Part shown: positions 26,202-34,812 of the stretch, piece after piece
How the letters are laid out: every line of letters starts with the position of its first letter
Position numbering within the stretch: position 1 is the stretch's first letter
Source: an uncultured Clostridia bacterium
Lineage (GTDB): Bacteria; Bacillota; Clostridia; Oscillospirales; Acutalibacteraceae
NCBI GenBank assembly: GCA_944376655.1
Contig: CALWDJ010000012.1
Coordinates: forward strand, 1-61,241
Direction of reading: 5' to 3'
Length of the DNA stretch: 61,241 bases
Notes under the pieces: generated by a model
Database searches by the model: none
What the model was told of the DNA's origin: nothing
What the model saw: the letters and a program-made list of their open reading frames with translations, nothing else
Made by a program: the position numbers and the translations under genes

Positions 26202-27376
26202 AAAAAGTTGCCGTAAGAAATCTCCGTCTTTGCACAAAGGACTGTCTTTGTCTTTACGTCTGCCCTACCGGGGCGACTGACACCGAGAACAGTATTATAG
26301 ACACGAAAAAGTGCATAGGCTGCGGTGTCTGCGCCGGCGCCTGCCCGGGAGGCGCGATATCAATGGTACCTCTTGAGTATCCTCCGCAGCAGGAAAAAAC
26401 AGAAAGGGTAATATCCGCCGCACGTCCGCTTATTAAAAGCAAGGCAGACGCCGAAAAGGTCGCGCTGCAGTTAGCAGCGTCCGCCGAAAGCGACGGAGTA
26501 TACCGGCTTATGACCGCCGTGGCGAAATCATCAAGACTTATGAACGAAGACCTTTTAAGGGAATCGGGATATATGCTCCCGCAGAGTATCGAAGCGCACG
26601 AGCTTCTCTCCTCCCTTATAACACCGCCCGTGCCGGACGGGTTTCTGGCTGACGCCGCTAAAAAGCTTATGGAAATCATACCGGTAAAAAATTCAGAAAA
26701 AGGAGAAAGAAAAATGAGCAAATGGAAATGCAAGGTATGCGGATACATATATGAAGGAGACGAGCTTCCGGCAGATTTTACCTGTCCGGTATGCAGGCAG
26801 CCCGCCTCATCGTTTGAGAAGATAGAGGAACCGGCAAAAGCCGGAAAATACGCCGGAACACAGACCGAAAAAAATCTTGAGGCAGCGTTTGCCGGAGAAT
26901 CCCAGGCCCGCAACAAGTACACCTATTTTTCATCTGTCGCAAAAAAAGAGGGCTATGAGCAGATTGCAGCGCTCTTCCAGAAAACCGCCGACAATGAAAA
27001 AGAGCACGCGAAAATGTGGTTCAAGGAGCTTAACGGCATCGGCGATACAGCGGAGAACCTCCTCCATGCCGCCGAGGGCGAAAATTACGAATGGACCGAT
27101 ATGTACGACGGCTTCGCCAAAACCGCCGAAGAGGAAGGCTTCCCCGAGCTTGCGGCGAAATTCCGCCTTGTAGCCGCCATTGAAAAGCACCATGAGGAAC
27201 GCTACCGCGCGCTTCTGCATAATGTTGAGGCGGCGGAAGTATTTGCGAGAAGCGAGGTCAAGGTATGGGAGTGCCGCAACTGCGGTCACATAGTGGTCGG
27301 AACCTCCGCCCCCGATGTATGCCCTACCTGCAGCCACCCGCAGAGCTATTTTGAGATAAACTGTGAAAACTACTGA
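26198..27376 (+). CDS. Ferredoxin-rubredoxin-rubrerythrin-rubredoxin fusion protein
   Basis: 392 residues from the ATG at 26198, which overlaps the previous stop (ATGA) behind GGGAGG. Residues 1-55 are a two-cluster ferredoxin (C12/C16/C18/C22; C39/C42/C45/C49). Residues about 56-165 are an unassigned linker. Rubredoxin follows at about 173-210 ([10 protein letters not shown]...CPVC), then a rubrerythrin diiron domain (about 220-355; [31 protein letters not shown]) and a final rubredoxin knuckle ([10 protein letters not shown]...CPTC). It probably reduces hydrogen peroxide using ferredoxin or rubredoxin electrons. An internal ATG at 26714 with AGGAG 8 bp upstream begins a complete stand-alone rubrerythrin in the same frame. 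Confidence 0.88.
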   Translation: MKKVAVRNLRLCTKDCLCLYVCPTGATDTENSIIDTKKCIGCGVCAGACPGGAISMVPLEYPPQQEKTERVISAARPLIKSKADAEKVALQLAASAESDGVYRLMTAVAKSSRLMNEDLLRESGYMLPQSIEAHELLSSLITPPVPDGFLADAAKKLMEIIPVKNSEKGERKMSKWKCKVCGYIYEGDELPADFTCPVCRQPASSFEKIEEPAKAGKYAGTQTEKNLEAAFAGESQARNKYTYFSSVAKKEGYEQIAALFQKTADNEKEHAKMWFKELNGIGDTAENLLHAAEGENYEWTDMYDGFAKTAEEEGFPELAAKFRLVAAIEKHHEERYRALLHNVEAAEVFARSEVKVWECRNCGHIVVGTSAPDVCPTCSHPQSYFEINCENY

Positions 27377-27401
27377 TTAAGCGGCAGAATTTACAATATA
27401 T

Positions 27402-27452
27402 AATACCAGTGCAGTCCGGATATAATAATTCCCGACTGCACTGGTATTTTTA
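27402..27452. terminator. Bidirectional terminator
   Basis: A 15-bp perfect stem, AATACCAGTGCAGTC with its complement (27434-27448), and a T-run. It ends both the perR operon and mutS2. Confidence 0.85.
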
Positions 27453-29840
27453 TTCGTTTATCTCCGCTATTGTAACGCCGGTTTCTCCCTCTCCGAAGGT
27501 GCCGGTTCTGAATGATTTTATATTCTTATGGCCGCGCAGGTGCGCCTGCACCGCCTTTCTCAGCACTCCCGTACCCTTTCCGTGAATTATCGTGACGGTA
27601 TTTATGCCCGAAAGCACCGCGTTATCGATATACTTGTCGAGCTCCATTATCGCCTCGTCCGACGCCATTCCGCGCAGGTCAACCTCGCCGGATACCGAAC
27701 GCTGTCCCCTTGAGACAAGTCCGGATACCTTTCTGGTTTTCTTAAATTCGGTAGACTGGCTGTTTTTCGATTTAAGCCTCAGATTGTCAAAATCAGTCCA
27801 CATCTTTATTGAGCCTGACATCACATACGCCCGCTTTTCGGCAGGCTTTACATCAATTACCGTAGCGTCACGGTTTATATCGGCAACAAGAACTACATCT
27901 CCCTTGTTCACAGCTGTTACTGCCTCACCTGAAGCCGCGCGCTTCATAACCGGATCGGCGCTTTTCTCAAGCTCGTCAAGCGTCTTTTTATAATCGGTTC
28001 TCGCCTTTTCCGCCAGCTTGGCGGCGTTTTCGGCGTTCAACTGCTTTTTCATCTCCTCAAGCTCGTTTAAAAGCTGTGAAGACTTATATCTCGCGTTCTC
28101 TATAATACGGTCGGCGTTTTCACGGGTCTTTTCCATCAGCTTTTGCTGCTTAACATCAAACTCGTGTTCTCTCTGCTCTGCCTTTCTTTTCGCCTCGTCA
28201 AGCCTGTGACGCAGCTCCTGCGCCTTGGCGTGCTCCTCCTCGGCGAGCTTTCTCGCCCTCTCAAGCGACTCGACCACACGCTCAAAACGCATATCGTTAT
28301 CCGAAACCTGTTCTTTCGCGTTTTCTATAATACTTTCATCAAGACCCAGACGCTTCGATATGGCAAAGGCATTTGAGCGTCCCGGCATACCTATTATCAG
28401 CCTGTATGTCGGCTTAAGCGTGGCGACGTCAAACTCGCAGCAGGCATTTTCCACCCTGTCGGTGTCGATAGCATAGGATTTAAGCTCGGCGTAATGGGTG
28501 GTAGCCACCGTTTTTGTACCGTACGCCGCAAGTCTCATAAGTATAGCCTTTGCCAGCGCCGCTCCCTCTATCGGATCAGTACCGGCGCAGAGCTCGTCAA
28601 ACAGCACCAGAGAATCATCGTCCGCCTGCTCGGTTATGAATATTATATTGACCATATGCGATGAAAAAGTAGAAAGTGACTGCTCTATGCTCTGTTCATC
28701 GCCTATATCGGCGAAAATTTTGCCGTAAACGGCGATTTTGCTGCCGTCGTCCGCCGGAATCATAAGTCCGCACATTGTCATCAGAGTAAGCAGACCGACC
28801 GTTTTAAGCGTGACGGTTTTGCCGCCGGTATTCGGTCCTGTAATAATCAGCGTGTCATATTCCCTTCCGAGCTCAACCGTGACAGGTACAACGCTTTTAT
28901 AGCTTATAAGCGGGTGGCGGGCACGCTTCAAAAAAGTATGACCGTCCTTATTTATTTCAGGCATAGCCGCCTTCATTTTATAGGCGAGCTTCGCTTTTGC
29001 GAAAACAAGGTCAAGCCCGCAAAGCGCCTGATACGAATAAATGATACTGTCCGCGAAGCTGCCTGCCTCGGCCGAAAGCTCCGCCAGAATACGCTCTATT
29101 TCCTCCGCCTCGCGAAGCCTCAATACCCTTATCTCGTTGTTGGTCTCAACAACAGTCATCGGCTCAATAAAGACGGTGGAGCCGGTGGCCGAGGTGTCGT
29201 GCACTATACCGTTTATCTGTCCCTTATGCTCAGCTTTGAGCGGCACGACGAACCTGCCGTCACGCTGGGTAATAATCGCTTCCTGCAAATATTTTGCGCT
29301 CGGTCCTCTTACTATTCTTTCAAGGCTTTCGCGTATTTTTGACGATTTCGCGGATATTTTCCGCCTTATATCGTAAAGCGCGGGAGAAGCGTTGTCATTA
29401 AGCTCCTCCTCTGATTTTATAGCAAAAGTGATTTTTTCTTCTAAATATTTGTTCGGTACAAGCGTGCCGAACAGCTCCTCAAGCGAGGTTTTCTGAACGC
29501 CCGAACAGTTTTCCCGCCAGCCCTTGACCGAGCGTATTACCCTCAAGGTCTCGGCGATATCAAGCAGCTCCGGAATGGAAAGCACCGCCGAAGCCTCCGC
29601 CCTTCTAAGCTGTGACGAGACATTGCAGGCCGCTCCGAAGGACGGCGCCGAATACCTTGCCATGAACATATACGCGTCGCCCGTGTTGGCAAGCAGTGTT
29701 TTTACCGCCTCAATATCGGTTTTAGGAACGGTTCCCCGCGCGGCTTCCGCCGTATCCGCGAGAGAAGCCTCTCCGGCCAACATTTCAAGTATTTTATCAA
29801 GCTCGAGGGTTTTCAAATATCTTCCGATATTATAATCCAT
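27450..29840 (-). CDS. mutS2: MutS2 endonuclease / ribosome-rescue ATPase
   Basis: 796 residues, the usual length. MutS-type core, Walker A GPNTGGKTVTLKTVG at about 332-346, Walker B region SLVLFDELCAGTDP, and signature ATTHYAELK; then a long charged coiled coil (about 510-630), a KOW-like segment and the C-terminal Smr domain (about 715-796; VDLRGMASDEAIMELDKYI and IIHGKGTGVLR). MutS2 suppresses recombination in some species and in B. subtilis acts on collided ribosomes. AAGGAG precedes the ATG. It lies 3 bp after recO, at the end of the yqfC-mutS2 gene line. Confidence 0.97.
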   Translation of the reverse strand: MDYNIGRYLKTLELDKILEMLAGEASLADTAEAARGTVPKTDIEAVKTLLANTGDAYMFMARYSAPSFGAACNVSSQLRRAEASAVLSIPELLDIAETLRVIRSVKGWRENCSGVQKTSLEELFGTLVPNKYLEEKITFAIKSEEELNDNASPALYDIRRKISAKSSKIRESLERIVRGPSAKYLQEAIITQRDGRFVVPLKAEHKGQINGIVHDTSATGSTVFIEPMTVVETNNEIRVLRLREAEEIERILAELSAEAGSFADSIIYSYQALCGLDLVFAKAKLAYKMKAAMPEINKDGHTFLKRARHPLISYKSVVPVTVELGREYDTLIITGPNTGGKTVTLKTVGLLTLMTMCGLMIPADDGSKIAVYGKIFADIGDEQSIEQSLSTFSSHMVNIIFITEQADDDSLVLFDELCAGTDPIEGAALAKAILMRLAAYGTKTVATTHYAELKSYAIDTDRVENACCEFDVATLKPTYRLIIGMPGRSNAFAISKRLGLDESIIENAKEQVSDNDMRFERVVESLERARKLAEEEHAKAQELRHRLDEAKRKAEQREHEFDVKQQKLMEKTRENADRIIENARYKSSQLLNELEEMKKQLNAENAAKLAEKARTDYKKTLDELEKSADPVMKRAASGEAVTAVNKGDVVLVADINRDATVIDVKPAEKRAYVMSGSIKMWTDFDNLRLKSKNSQSTEFKKTRKVSGLVSRGQRSVSGEVDLRGMASDEAIMELDKYIDNAVLSGINTVTIIHGKGTGVLRKAVQAHLRGHKNIKSFRTGTFGEGETGVTIAEINE

Positions 29841-29843
29841 TTT

Positions 29844-30602
29844 TTACTCCTTAATGCTGTTGTAGAACTCCAGTGTGGCGAACCTGTGCTCGGTCCGGTA
29901 GGTTATATATTCGCCCGTGATATCCGAAAGCCGCCTTGCGCTTTTGTCAGGCACCGTAAAGGCGTACAGCTTCTGAAACTCGGAATAAATTATATGCCGC
30001 ATAGCCGTGAGCACCGTTCTGTCAACCGCGGCGGCTTTCCTGCCCGCGGGCAGGCAATCCCCGCAGAAAAGCGTACCCTCAGCTACATCGAAATACATTA
30101 TATCGTCCTCAAATTTACCGCAGCCCGAGCAGGCTACAAGATCCGGCATAAATCCGGAGATCGACGCCGCGCGCAGCTCGGTTACAGCCTTGATAAGCGG
30201 CGGAAAGCGCTTTTCCTTTGTAAGAAAGTGAAGAGAATTGAGGATAAGGCGCAGAAATTCACCGTCCGCCACGCCGGAAGACACAAGCACGCCGCTTAAT
30301 TCGCAGAAATACTGAGCGAGAGCCAGCACTGCGATATCGCTTCCCGCTCCGAAAAAAATTCTTATGGGCGAGGCTTCCCTGACCCTGTAAGCGTCCTGCT
30401 TTTTTACAAGCGTAAAGCTCGAATATGTAAGCAGCGATGTAGCCGCTCCCTTTTTTGATTTTATGGATTTGGCGCCCGGCGCAAAGGCACGGATTATCCC
30501 GTAATCACGCGTAAAGAGAGTAACCAGACGGTCACTCTCTCCCACGTTCATTTCCTTTATTACCAAAGCCTCTGTTGTAAAGCGCGTCTCTGTTTCCTTC
30601 AC
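29844..30602 (-). CDS. recO: DNA repair protein RecO
   Basis: 252 residues. It has an N-terminal OB fold (TTEALVIKEMNVGESDRLVTLFTRDYG, about 9-32) and a zinc finger at about 153-183 (CSGCGK...CGDC). It loads RecA in the RecFOR pathway. The start is a GTG at 30602 with AAGGAG 10 bp upstream; a later ATG would remove the first beta strand. Its 5' end overlaps the YqzL-like gene by 71 bp in another frame, so translation is probably coupled. Confidence 0.93.
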   Translation of the reverse strand: MKETETRFTTEALVIKEMNVGESDRLVTLFTRDYGIIRAFAPGAKSIKSKKGAATSLLTYSSFTLVKKQDAYRVREASPIRIFFGAGSDIAVLALAQYFCELSGVLVSSGVADGEFLRLILNSLHFLTKEKRFPPLIKAVTELRAASISGFMPDLVACSGCGKFEDDIMYFDVAEGTLFCGDCLPAGRKAAAVDRTVLTAMRHIIYSEFQKLYAFTVPDKSARRLSDITGEYITYRTEHRFATLEFYNSIKE

Positions 30603-30696
30603 TTATTTCGTGCTCCTTGCGCGAATTGACAAAAGACAGATAGTCGTTGACACTTCCGCTTCTCATAAATTTTTCCCACGATTTTTCTATTTCCAT
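30532..30696 (-). CDS. YqzL-like small protein
   Basis: A 54-residue frame starting MEIEKSWEKFMRSGSVNDYL, with AGGCGG upstream of the ATG. The pattern W-x2-F-x2-(T/S)G-x2-x-YL is that of the YqzL family, whose gene lies between era and recO in Firmicutes, exactly the position found here. The final 24 residues overlap recO in another frame. Function is unknown in the family. It is short and easily missed by gene callers. Confidence 0.7.
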   Translation of the reverse strand: MEIEKSWEKFMRSGSVNDYLSFVNSRKEHEISEGNRDALYNRGFGNKGNERGRE

Positions 30697-30794
30697 TTCT
30701 TTTACCGCCTGTCATAAAAGGTAACATTAAAAGTGTTTGCCCGCAGGCTTTTTTTATGATAGGAAATAAAAGTAAAGTAATTTCTATAAATTTT

Positions 30795-31712
30795 TCAGTC
30801 GAGCCCGAAGGTATGGATAAGCCCCTGGCGGTTGCGCCAGTCCTCCTTAACCTTTACCCATAGCCTAACCGAGGCTCTGATGCCGAAAAAGTCCTCTATA
30901 TCGCGCCTTGCCAGCGTTCCGACCTTTTTGAGCATACTGCCGCCCTTGCCGATGATAATGCCCTTGTGCGACTCCTTTTCGCAAATAACCGTGGCTTCAA
31001 CCTCGATTATCGGCTCGCCCTCAGCCGTGTCGCGCTCAATGAATTTCTCAAGGTCAACCGCTATTCCGTGCGGCACCTCCTTGTCAAGCAGGCGCAGCAG
31101 CTTTTCCCTTATCATCTCGGCTACCATCACCTTTTCGGGCTGGTCGGTCACCTCGCCGTCAGGGAAAAAATGCGGCGACGGCTTTGAGAATTTTTTAAGC
31201 TCGTCCGCCAGAATATCCGTACCGTCGCCCGTTTTGGCGGAAAGCGGCACCACCGCCGAAAAATCAAATTCACCCGTATAAAGAGCTATAAGGCTCAGGA
31301 GCTTTTCCTTTTTATCAAGCAGATCGATTTTGTTTATAACGAGCACCGCCGGCAGCTTTCTGCGCTTAAGCTCCTTTATAAGCTCCGCCTCAGCCGGCGG
31401 AAGTCCGTTTTCAAGGCTGAATTTCGGCGCGGCCTCGACAACAAGCACGGCGGCGTCAACGTCCGACATACCGTCCCCCACAGCCTTGTTCATACTCCTG
31501 TCAAGCATATTGCGCGGCTTGTGAAAACCGGGAGTGTCTATAAACACAAGCTGATCATCGCCCCTTGTGTATACTCCCATTATCCTTGTGCGGGTGGTCT
31601 GCGGCTTATCCGAAACAATAGCCACCTTCTGCCCTAAAATACGGTTCATAAGAGATGATTTGCCGACATTCGGACGCCCTATCATAGTTACAAACGCTGT
31701 TCTCTGCTCCAT
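30795..31712 (-). CDS. era: GTPase Era
   Basis: 305 residues. The GTPase domain has G1 GRPNVGKSS (12-20), switch region KPQTTRTRIMGV, G3 DTPG and G4 NKID; the C-terminal KH domain (about 200-305) has IIIGKGGSMLKKVG. Era binds the 3' end of 16S rRNA and assists 30S assembly. Length and domain order are standard. AAAGGG precedes the ATG. It follows ybeY by 26 bp; these genes share rRNA maturation roles. Confidence 0.97.
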   Translation of the reverse strand: MEQRTAFVTMIGRPNVGKSSLMNRILGQKVAIVSDKPQTTRTRIMGVYTRGDDQLVFIDTPGFHKPRNMLDRSMNKAVGDGMSDVDAAVLVVEAAPKFSLENGLPPAEAELIKELKRRKLPAVLVINKIDLLDKKEKLLSLIALYTGEFDFSAVVPLSAKTGDGTDILADELKKFSKPSPHFFPDGEVTDQPEKVMVAEMIREKLLRLLDKEVPHGIAVDLEKFIERDTAEGEPIIEVEATVICEKESHKGIIIGKGGSMLKKVGTLARRDIEDFFGIRASVRLWVKVKEDWRNRQGLIHTFGLD

Positions 31713-31738
31713 CTGAAATCCCTTTGAAAAATTATGTA

Positions 31739-32221
31739 TTACAGCTTATTTATCGCAAGACCGAGCGCGTCGAGCACCTGCTCTTCCTTTTCGCGCATAA
31801 TAGTCTTCTCAAGTCCGCCCTTTTCATGGTCATAGCCGAGCAGGTGAAGCATTGAGTGCACCGTTAAAAACGCTACCTCACGCTCTATTCCGTGGCCGTA
31901 CATATCCGCCTGCGCGAGCGCGTGCTCAACCGATACGACTATATCGCCCAGCATTTTCGCTCCGGTTTCGGGATTCGTGTCATACTGACCGTTTTCTCCG
32001 AGCGGGAAGGACAGCACGTCTGTCGACGCGTCGATATTGCGGAACTGTCTGTTCATTTCCCTTATCATACTATCGTTTACAAGTGTCACGTTTACCTCCG
32101 CAGACTCCTCAAAGCCCTCGAGCTTCAGCGTGGCGATACAGGCTTTCCTTATAAGGAGCCTTGTTCCGGTAGGCAGCTTGATTTTTTTCTGTTCGTCTTT
32201 GATATTAACCTTTACGCTCAT
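31739..32221 (-). CDS. ybeY: Endoribonuclease YbeY
   Basis: 160 residues from the ATG at 32221; a start at 32242 is also possible and would add seven residues. The zinc motif HSMLHLLGYDHE (HxxxHxxxxxH) is near 115-126, preceded by the family's SFPLGE and LGDIVVSVEHA segments. It processes rRNA and takes part in ribosome quality control. Its start overlaps the phoH end, and it lies between phoH and era as in many bacteria. Confidence 0.93.
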   Translation of the reverse strand: MSVKVNIKDEQKKIKLPTGTRLLIRKACIATLKLEGFEESAEVNVTLVNDSMIREMNRQFRNIDASTDVLSFPLGENGQYDTNPETGAKMLGDIVVSVEHALAQADMYGHGIEREVAFLTVHSMLHLLGYDHEKGGLEKTIMREKEEQVLDALGLAINKL

Positions 32222-33176
32222 TTTTTTCAGCACTTCTTTCATAAGCTTTTATAATTTCCTGTACAAGTCTGTGACGGACAACGTCACGCCCCGTAAGGTA
32301 ATGAATAGCAATTCCTTCAATGTTTTTTAGGATTCTTACTGCATCTTTAAGTCCGGATTTTTTGCCGTCCGGCAAATCTATCTGGGTAACGTCTCCGGTA
32401 ACCACTGCCTTTGAATTGAAGCCGAGCCTTGTGAGAAACATTTTCATCTGCTCGGGTGTGGTGTTCTGTGCCTCGTCAAGTATGATAAAGCTGTCGTCCA
32501 GCGTTCTGCCGCGCATATAGGCAAGCGGCGCCACCTCAATATCCCCGCGCTCCTGACACTTCTGGAAATTTTCCGCTCCAATCATATCAAACAGCGCATC
32601 GTACAGCGGTCTTAAATACGGGTCTACCTTCTGCTGCAGATCACCCGGAAGAAAGCCGAGCTTTTCCCCAGCCTCGACCGCCGGACGGGTAAGGATTATG
32701 CGGTTTACCTCCTTTGCCCTGAAAGCGCTCACCGCCGAGGCTACCGCGAGATAAGTCTTTCCGGTTCCGGCAGGGCCAACGCCTATGGTAACCGTGTTTT
32801 TCTTTATCGCCTCAACGTACTGCCGCTGTCCTATCGTTTTGGGCTTTACCGGTTTTCCCTTTGAGGTTATACAGACACAGTCCGCGTCGGTAAGGGCAGC
32901 TATATTGCCGTCCTCCCCGTCTTCCACGAGGGCAGCCACATAATTTATGCTCTGCTCGGTAATCTGCTCGCCCTTGTTTATCATGACGAGCAGGCCCTCT
33001 ACCGTCCTCGCGGCACACATAACATCTGCAACGTCGCCCGTTATTTTTATCTGGCTGCCGTGCGAGGTTATAACCACACGGTACTTTTTTTCTATCCTTT
33101 TTATGTTCTCATCGAAATTACCGAACAGATTTACAATTTGTTCTATACGCTCAATGTCAACCGTCTGTTCAAACAA
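32205..33176 (-). CDS. phoH: PhoH-like ATPase (YbeZ/PhoL family)
   Basis: 323 residues. N-terminal KH-like region (about 15-80), then a P-loop ATPase with Walker A GPAGTGKTYLA (about 136-146), LTRPAVEAGEKLGFLPGDLQQKVDPYLRPLYD, and Walker B DDSFIILDEAQN. It probably acts with YbeY on RNA. The start is a TTG at 33176 with AAGGG just upstream; no ATG is closer in frame. Overlap with ybeY suggests coupled translation. Confidence 0.93.
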   Translation of the reverse strand: MFEQTVDIERIEQIVNLFGNFDENIKRIEKKYRVVITSHGSQIKITGDVADVMCAARTVEGLLVMINKGEQITEQSINYVAALVEDGEDGNIAALTDADCVCITSKGKPVKPKTIGQRQYVEAIKKNTVTIGVGPAGTGKTYLAVASAVSAFRAKEVNRIILTRPAVEAGEKLGFLPGDLQQKVDPYLRPLYDALFDMIGAENFQKCQERGDIEVAPLAYMRGRTLDDSFIILDEAQNTTPEQMKMFLTRLGFNSKAVVTGDVTQIDLPDGKKSGLKDAVRILKNIEGIAIHYLTGRDVVRHRLVQEIIKAYERSAEKNERKG

Positions 33177-33228
33177 TCCCTTTACCCCTTAAGACTTGAA
33201 ATACTTATATTTTTGGCTTTTCTTATAT

Positions 33229-33237
33229 ATTATACCA
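33229..33237 (-). promoter_or_regulatory. Extended -10 element before phoH
   Basis: Minus strand TGGTATAAT (TATAAT at 33229-33234), about 53 bp before the TTG start, within the gap after yqfD. There is no good -35 at the usual distance. It would give the phoH-mutS2 genes a promoter separate from the sporulation genes. Confidence 0.4.
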
Positions 33238-33246
33238 CATTTTTTC

Positions 33247-34413
33247 TCAATTTCCAGCATTAAATAACAGAATTTCCGGCGCTGCGATGTCTGACTCCGC
33301 CGAAACAAGCGCTTTAAGGCAAATACCGCCGTTTATTTCGTCATATTCACGATTTTTGACCTCAAAATCGCTTAAATTTTCTACTTCCGCAGCTTCTTTC
33401 AAAAGCGTATCAAGCTGATTTTTAAGCTCTTTTTCCGTATACTTTACCGTTTTCCGTCCTGTTTCCTCAAAGTATCCGGTATAAAGCCTTAAAGGCAGCT
33501 TCTGACCGTAAAACTCCGCCTGCTTTACCTTTAAGCTGCTTTCATACTCATAGTTTTCCTTTCCGAGAAAAAGCGGAATTTTTATACCGAAAACCGAAAG
33601 CACGCTTTTTCTCCTTGTTTTTTCGGTTCTTACGGTTATTTCCTGCTCATAATAAGCCTCAACCTTTATCTCTTTTTCTATGCGCGCCGTAATGCTTCCT
33701 GAAGAATGCACGAACCTTGTGGAGTTTTCTCTTTCTATCGCCCCAGATACAAGAAGATCTCCCTTTCCCACGGTATCGCCCACTTTTACCACACAGTTCC
33801 CTGAAGTGATATCAATCTTTGTGATCACCCCGTCATGCGACGCTTTGAGATTTGTAGGTACGCTGTTGTCCTCTGCCTTCTGTATCGCCTCGGTAACATC
33901 AACGGTAAGACGGCAGCCCTCTATATTAAACGATGCCCACGCAAGCGAATCGAGCTTTAAAAGCAGCTTTTGCTTGGCGCTCTGCGGGTCTATTGCGCTT
34001 TTAGGAGTGCCCTCGCGTATTCCCATTTCCGCACAGGCTTCCGTTATTTCATATGCCGGCACATTACCGTTTCCGTTTACCTCCACTGTCCATATGAAGT
34101 GCGACATTATTTCGAGAAAGCAGAAAAAAATAATCGCTCCGACGGGGATTCCCCATCTTCTTTTATATCGAGCGGCGACAAACGGAAAGCCGTATTTGTT
34201 CAGAATATGTATTCTTATGCCGCTTTTTTTAAGCACCGACGGCATAAATCTGTAATCCCTTACGGTCATTTTCGCGCGCAGCTTCTTATCGCGCCGCTTT
34301 ACGTTCCAAAGCGTTATCCCGTTTTTCGCGCAAAGGTTGATCGCCGTTTCGGCTACGTCGCCGCTGATTTCCGTTTCGATATATCCTGTAAGGAATCTGT
34401 ACAGCCAAAGCAT
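33247..34413 (-). CDS. yqfD: Sporulation protein YqfD
   Basis: 388 residues from the ATG at 34413 (AGGTGATATT upstream). One membrane helix (about 85-105; GIPVGAIIFFCFLEIMSHFIW) separates a short cytoplasmic part from a large outer domain with a VEVNGNGNVPAYEI POTRA-like start and a C-terminal YEYESSLKVKQAEFYGQKLP region. In spore formers YqfD is made in the mother cell under sigma-E and is needed for forespore integrity. It follows yqfC after 8 bp, the classic pair. It supports this genome belonging to a potential spore former. Confidence 0.9.
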   Translation of the reverse strand: MLWLYRFLTGYIETEISGDVAETAINLCAKNGITLWNVKRRDKKLRAKMTVRDYRFMPSVLKKSGIRIHILNKYGFPFVAARYKRRWGIPVGAIIFFCFLEIMSHFIWTVEVNGNGNVPAYEITEACAEMGIREGTPKSAIDPQSAKQKLLLKLDSLAWASFNIEGCRLTVDVTEAIQKAEDNSVPTNLKASHDGVITKIDITSGNCVVKVGDTVGKGDLLVSGAIERENSTRFVHSSGSITARIEKEIKVEAYYEQEITVRTEKTRRKSVLSVFGIKIPLFLGKENYEYESSLKVKQAEFYGQKLPLRLYTGYFEETGRKTVKYTEKELKNQLDTLLKEAAEVENLSDFEVKNREYDEINGGICLKALVSAESDIAAPEILLFNAGN

Positions 34414-34421
34414 AATATCAC

Positions 34422-34721
34422 CTATATGCAAAATTCAATAGAGGATATATTCCCTCTAACCGTTATAGTGCTGCCCTCGAATGCCACTATGTCAAAATTA
34501 CAGCCGCACACTGTAAGCGAGCCTTTAGGCAGCTTCAGCTTCATATATGTATCGCTGTATTCAAAAACTCCCATACACCCCTCGACTATTATTTCCCTGT
34601 TCCCGAACAGCTCAAGTCTCGGTCCCTTAACATTCTTTATTTCCTTATCCGCCGACGCGCAGCCGAATATCTGCCATTTTTCCTTTGGCTTTTCCGATTT
34701 GAACTTAAATTTTTCAGACAC
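34422..34721 (-). CDS. yqfC: YabP/YqfC-family sporulation protein
   Basis: 99 residues from a GTG at 34721 (GGGGAG 9 bp upstream; the TTG at 34730 lies too close to it). A small beta-rich protein: RLELFGNREIIVEGCMGVFEYSDTYMKLKLPKGSLTVCG then DIVAFEGSTITVRGNISSIEF, typical of the YabP/YqfC family. It is divergent from ylbJ, another sporulation gene, so the gap between them may hold sigma-E promoters; I could not define them. Confidence 0.9.
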   Translation of the reverse strand: MSEKFKFKSEKPKEKWQIFGCASADKEIKNVKGPRLELFGNREIIVEGCMGVFEYSDTYMKLKLPKGSLTVCGCNFDIVAFEGSTITVRGNISSIEFCI

Positions 34722-34812
34722 TGTATACAACTCCCCTGCAATAAATGTTATGAAAAATTCATTATAATAATGCTTAAAAGCATATACTTAATTTGAAGAG
34801 GCGGTGACTTGT

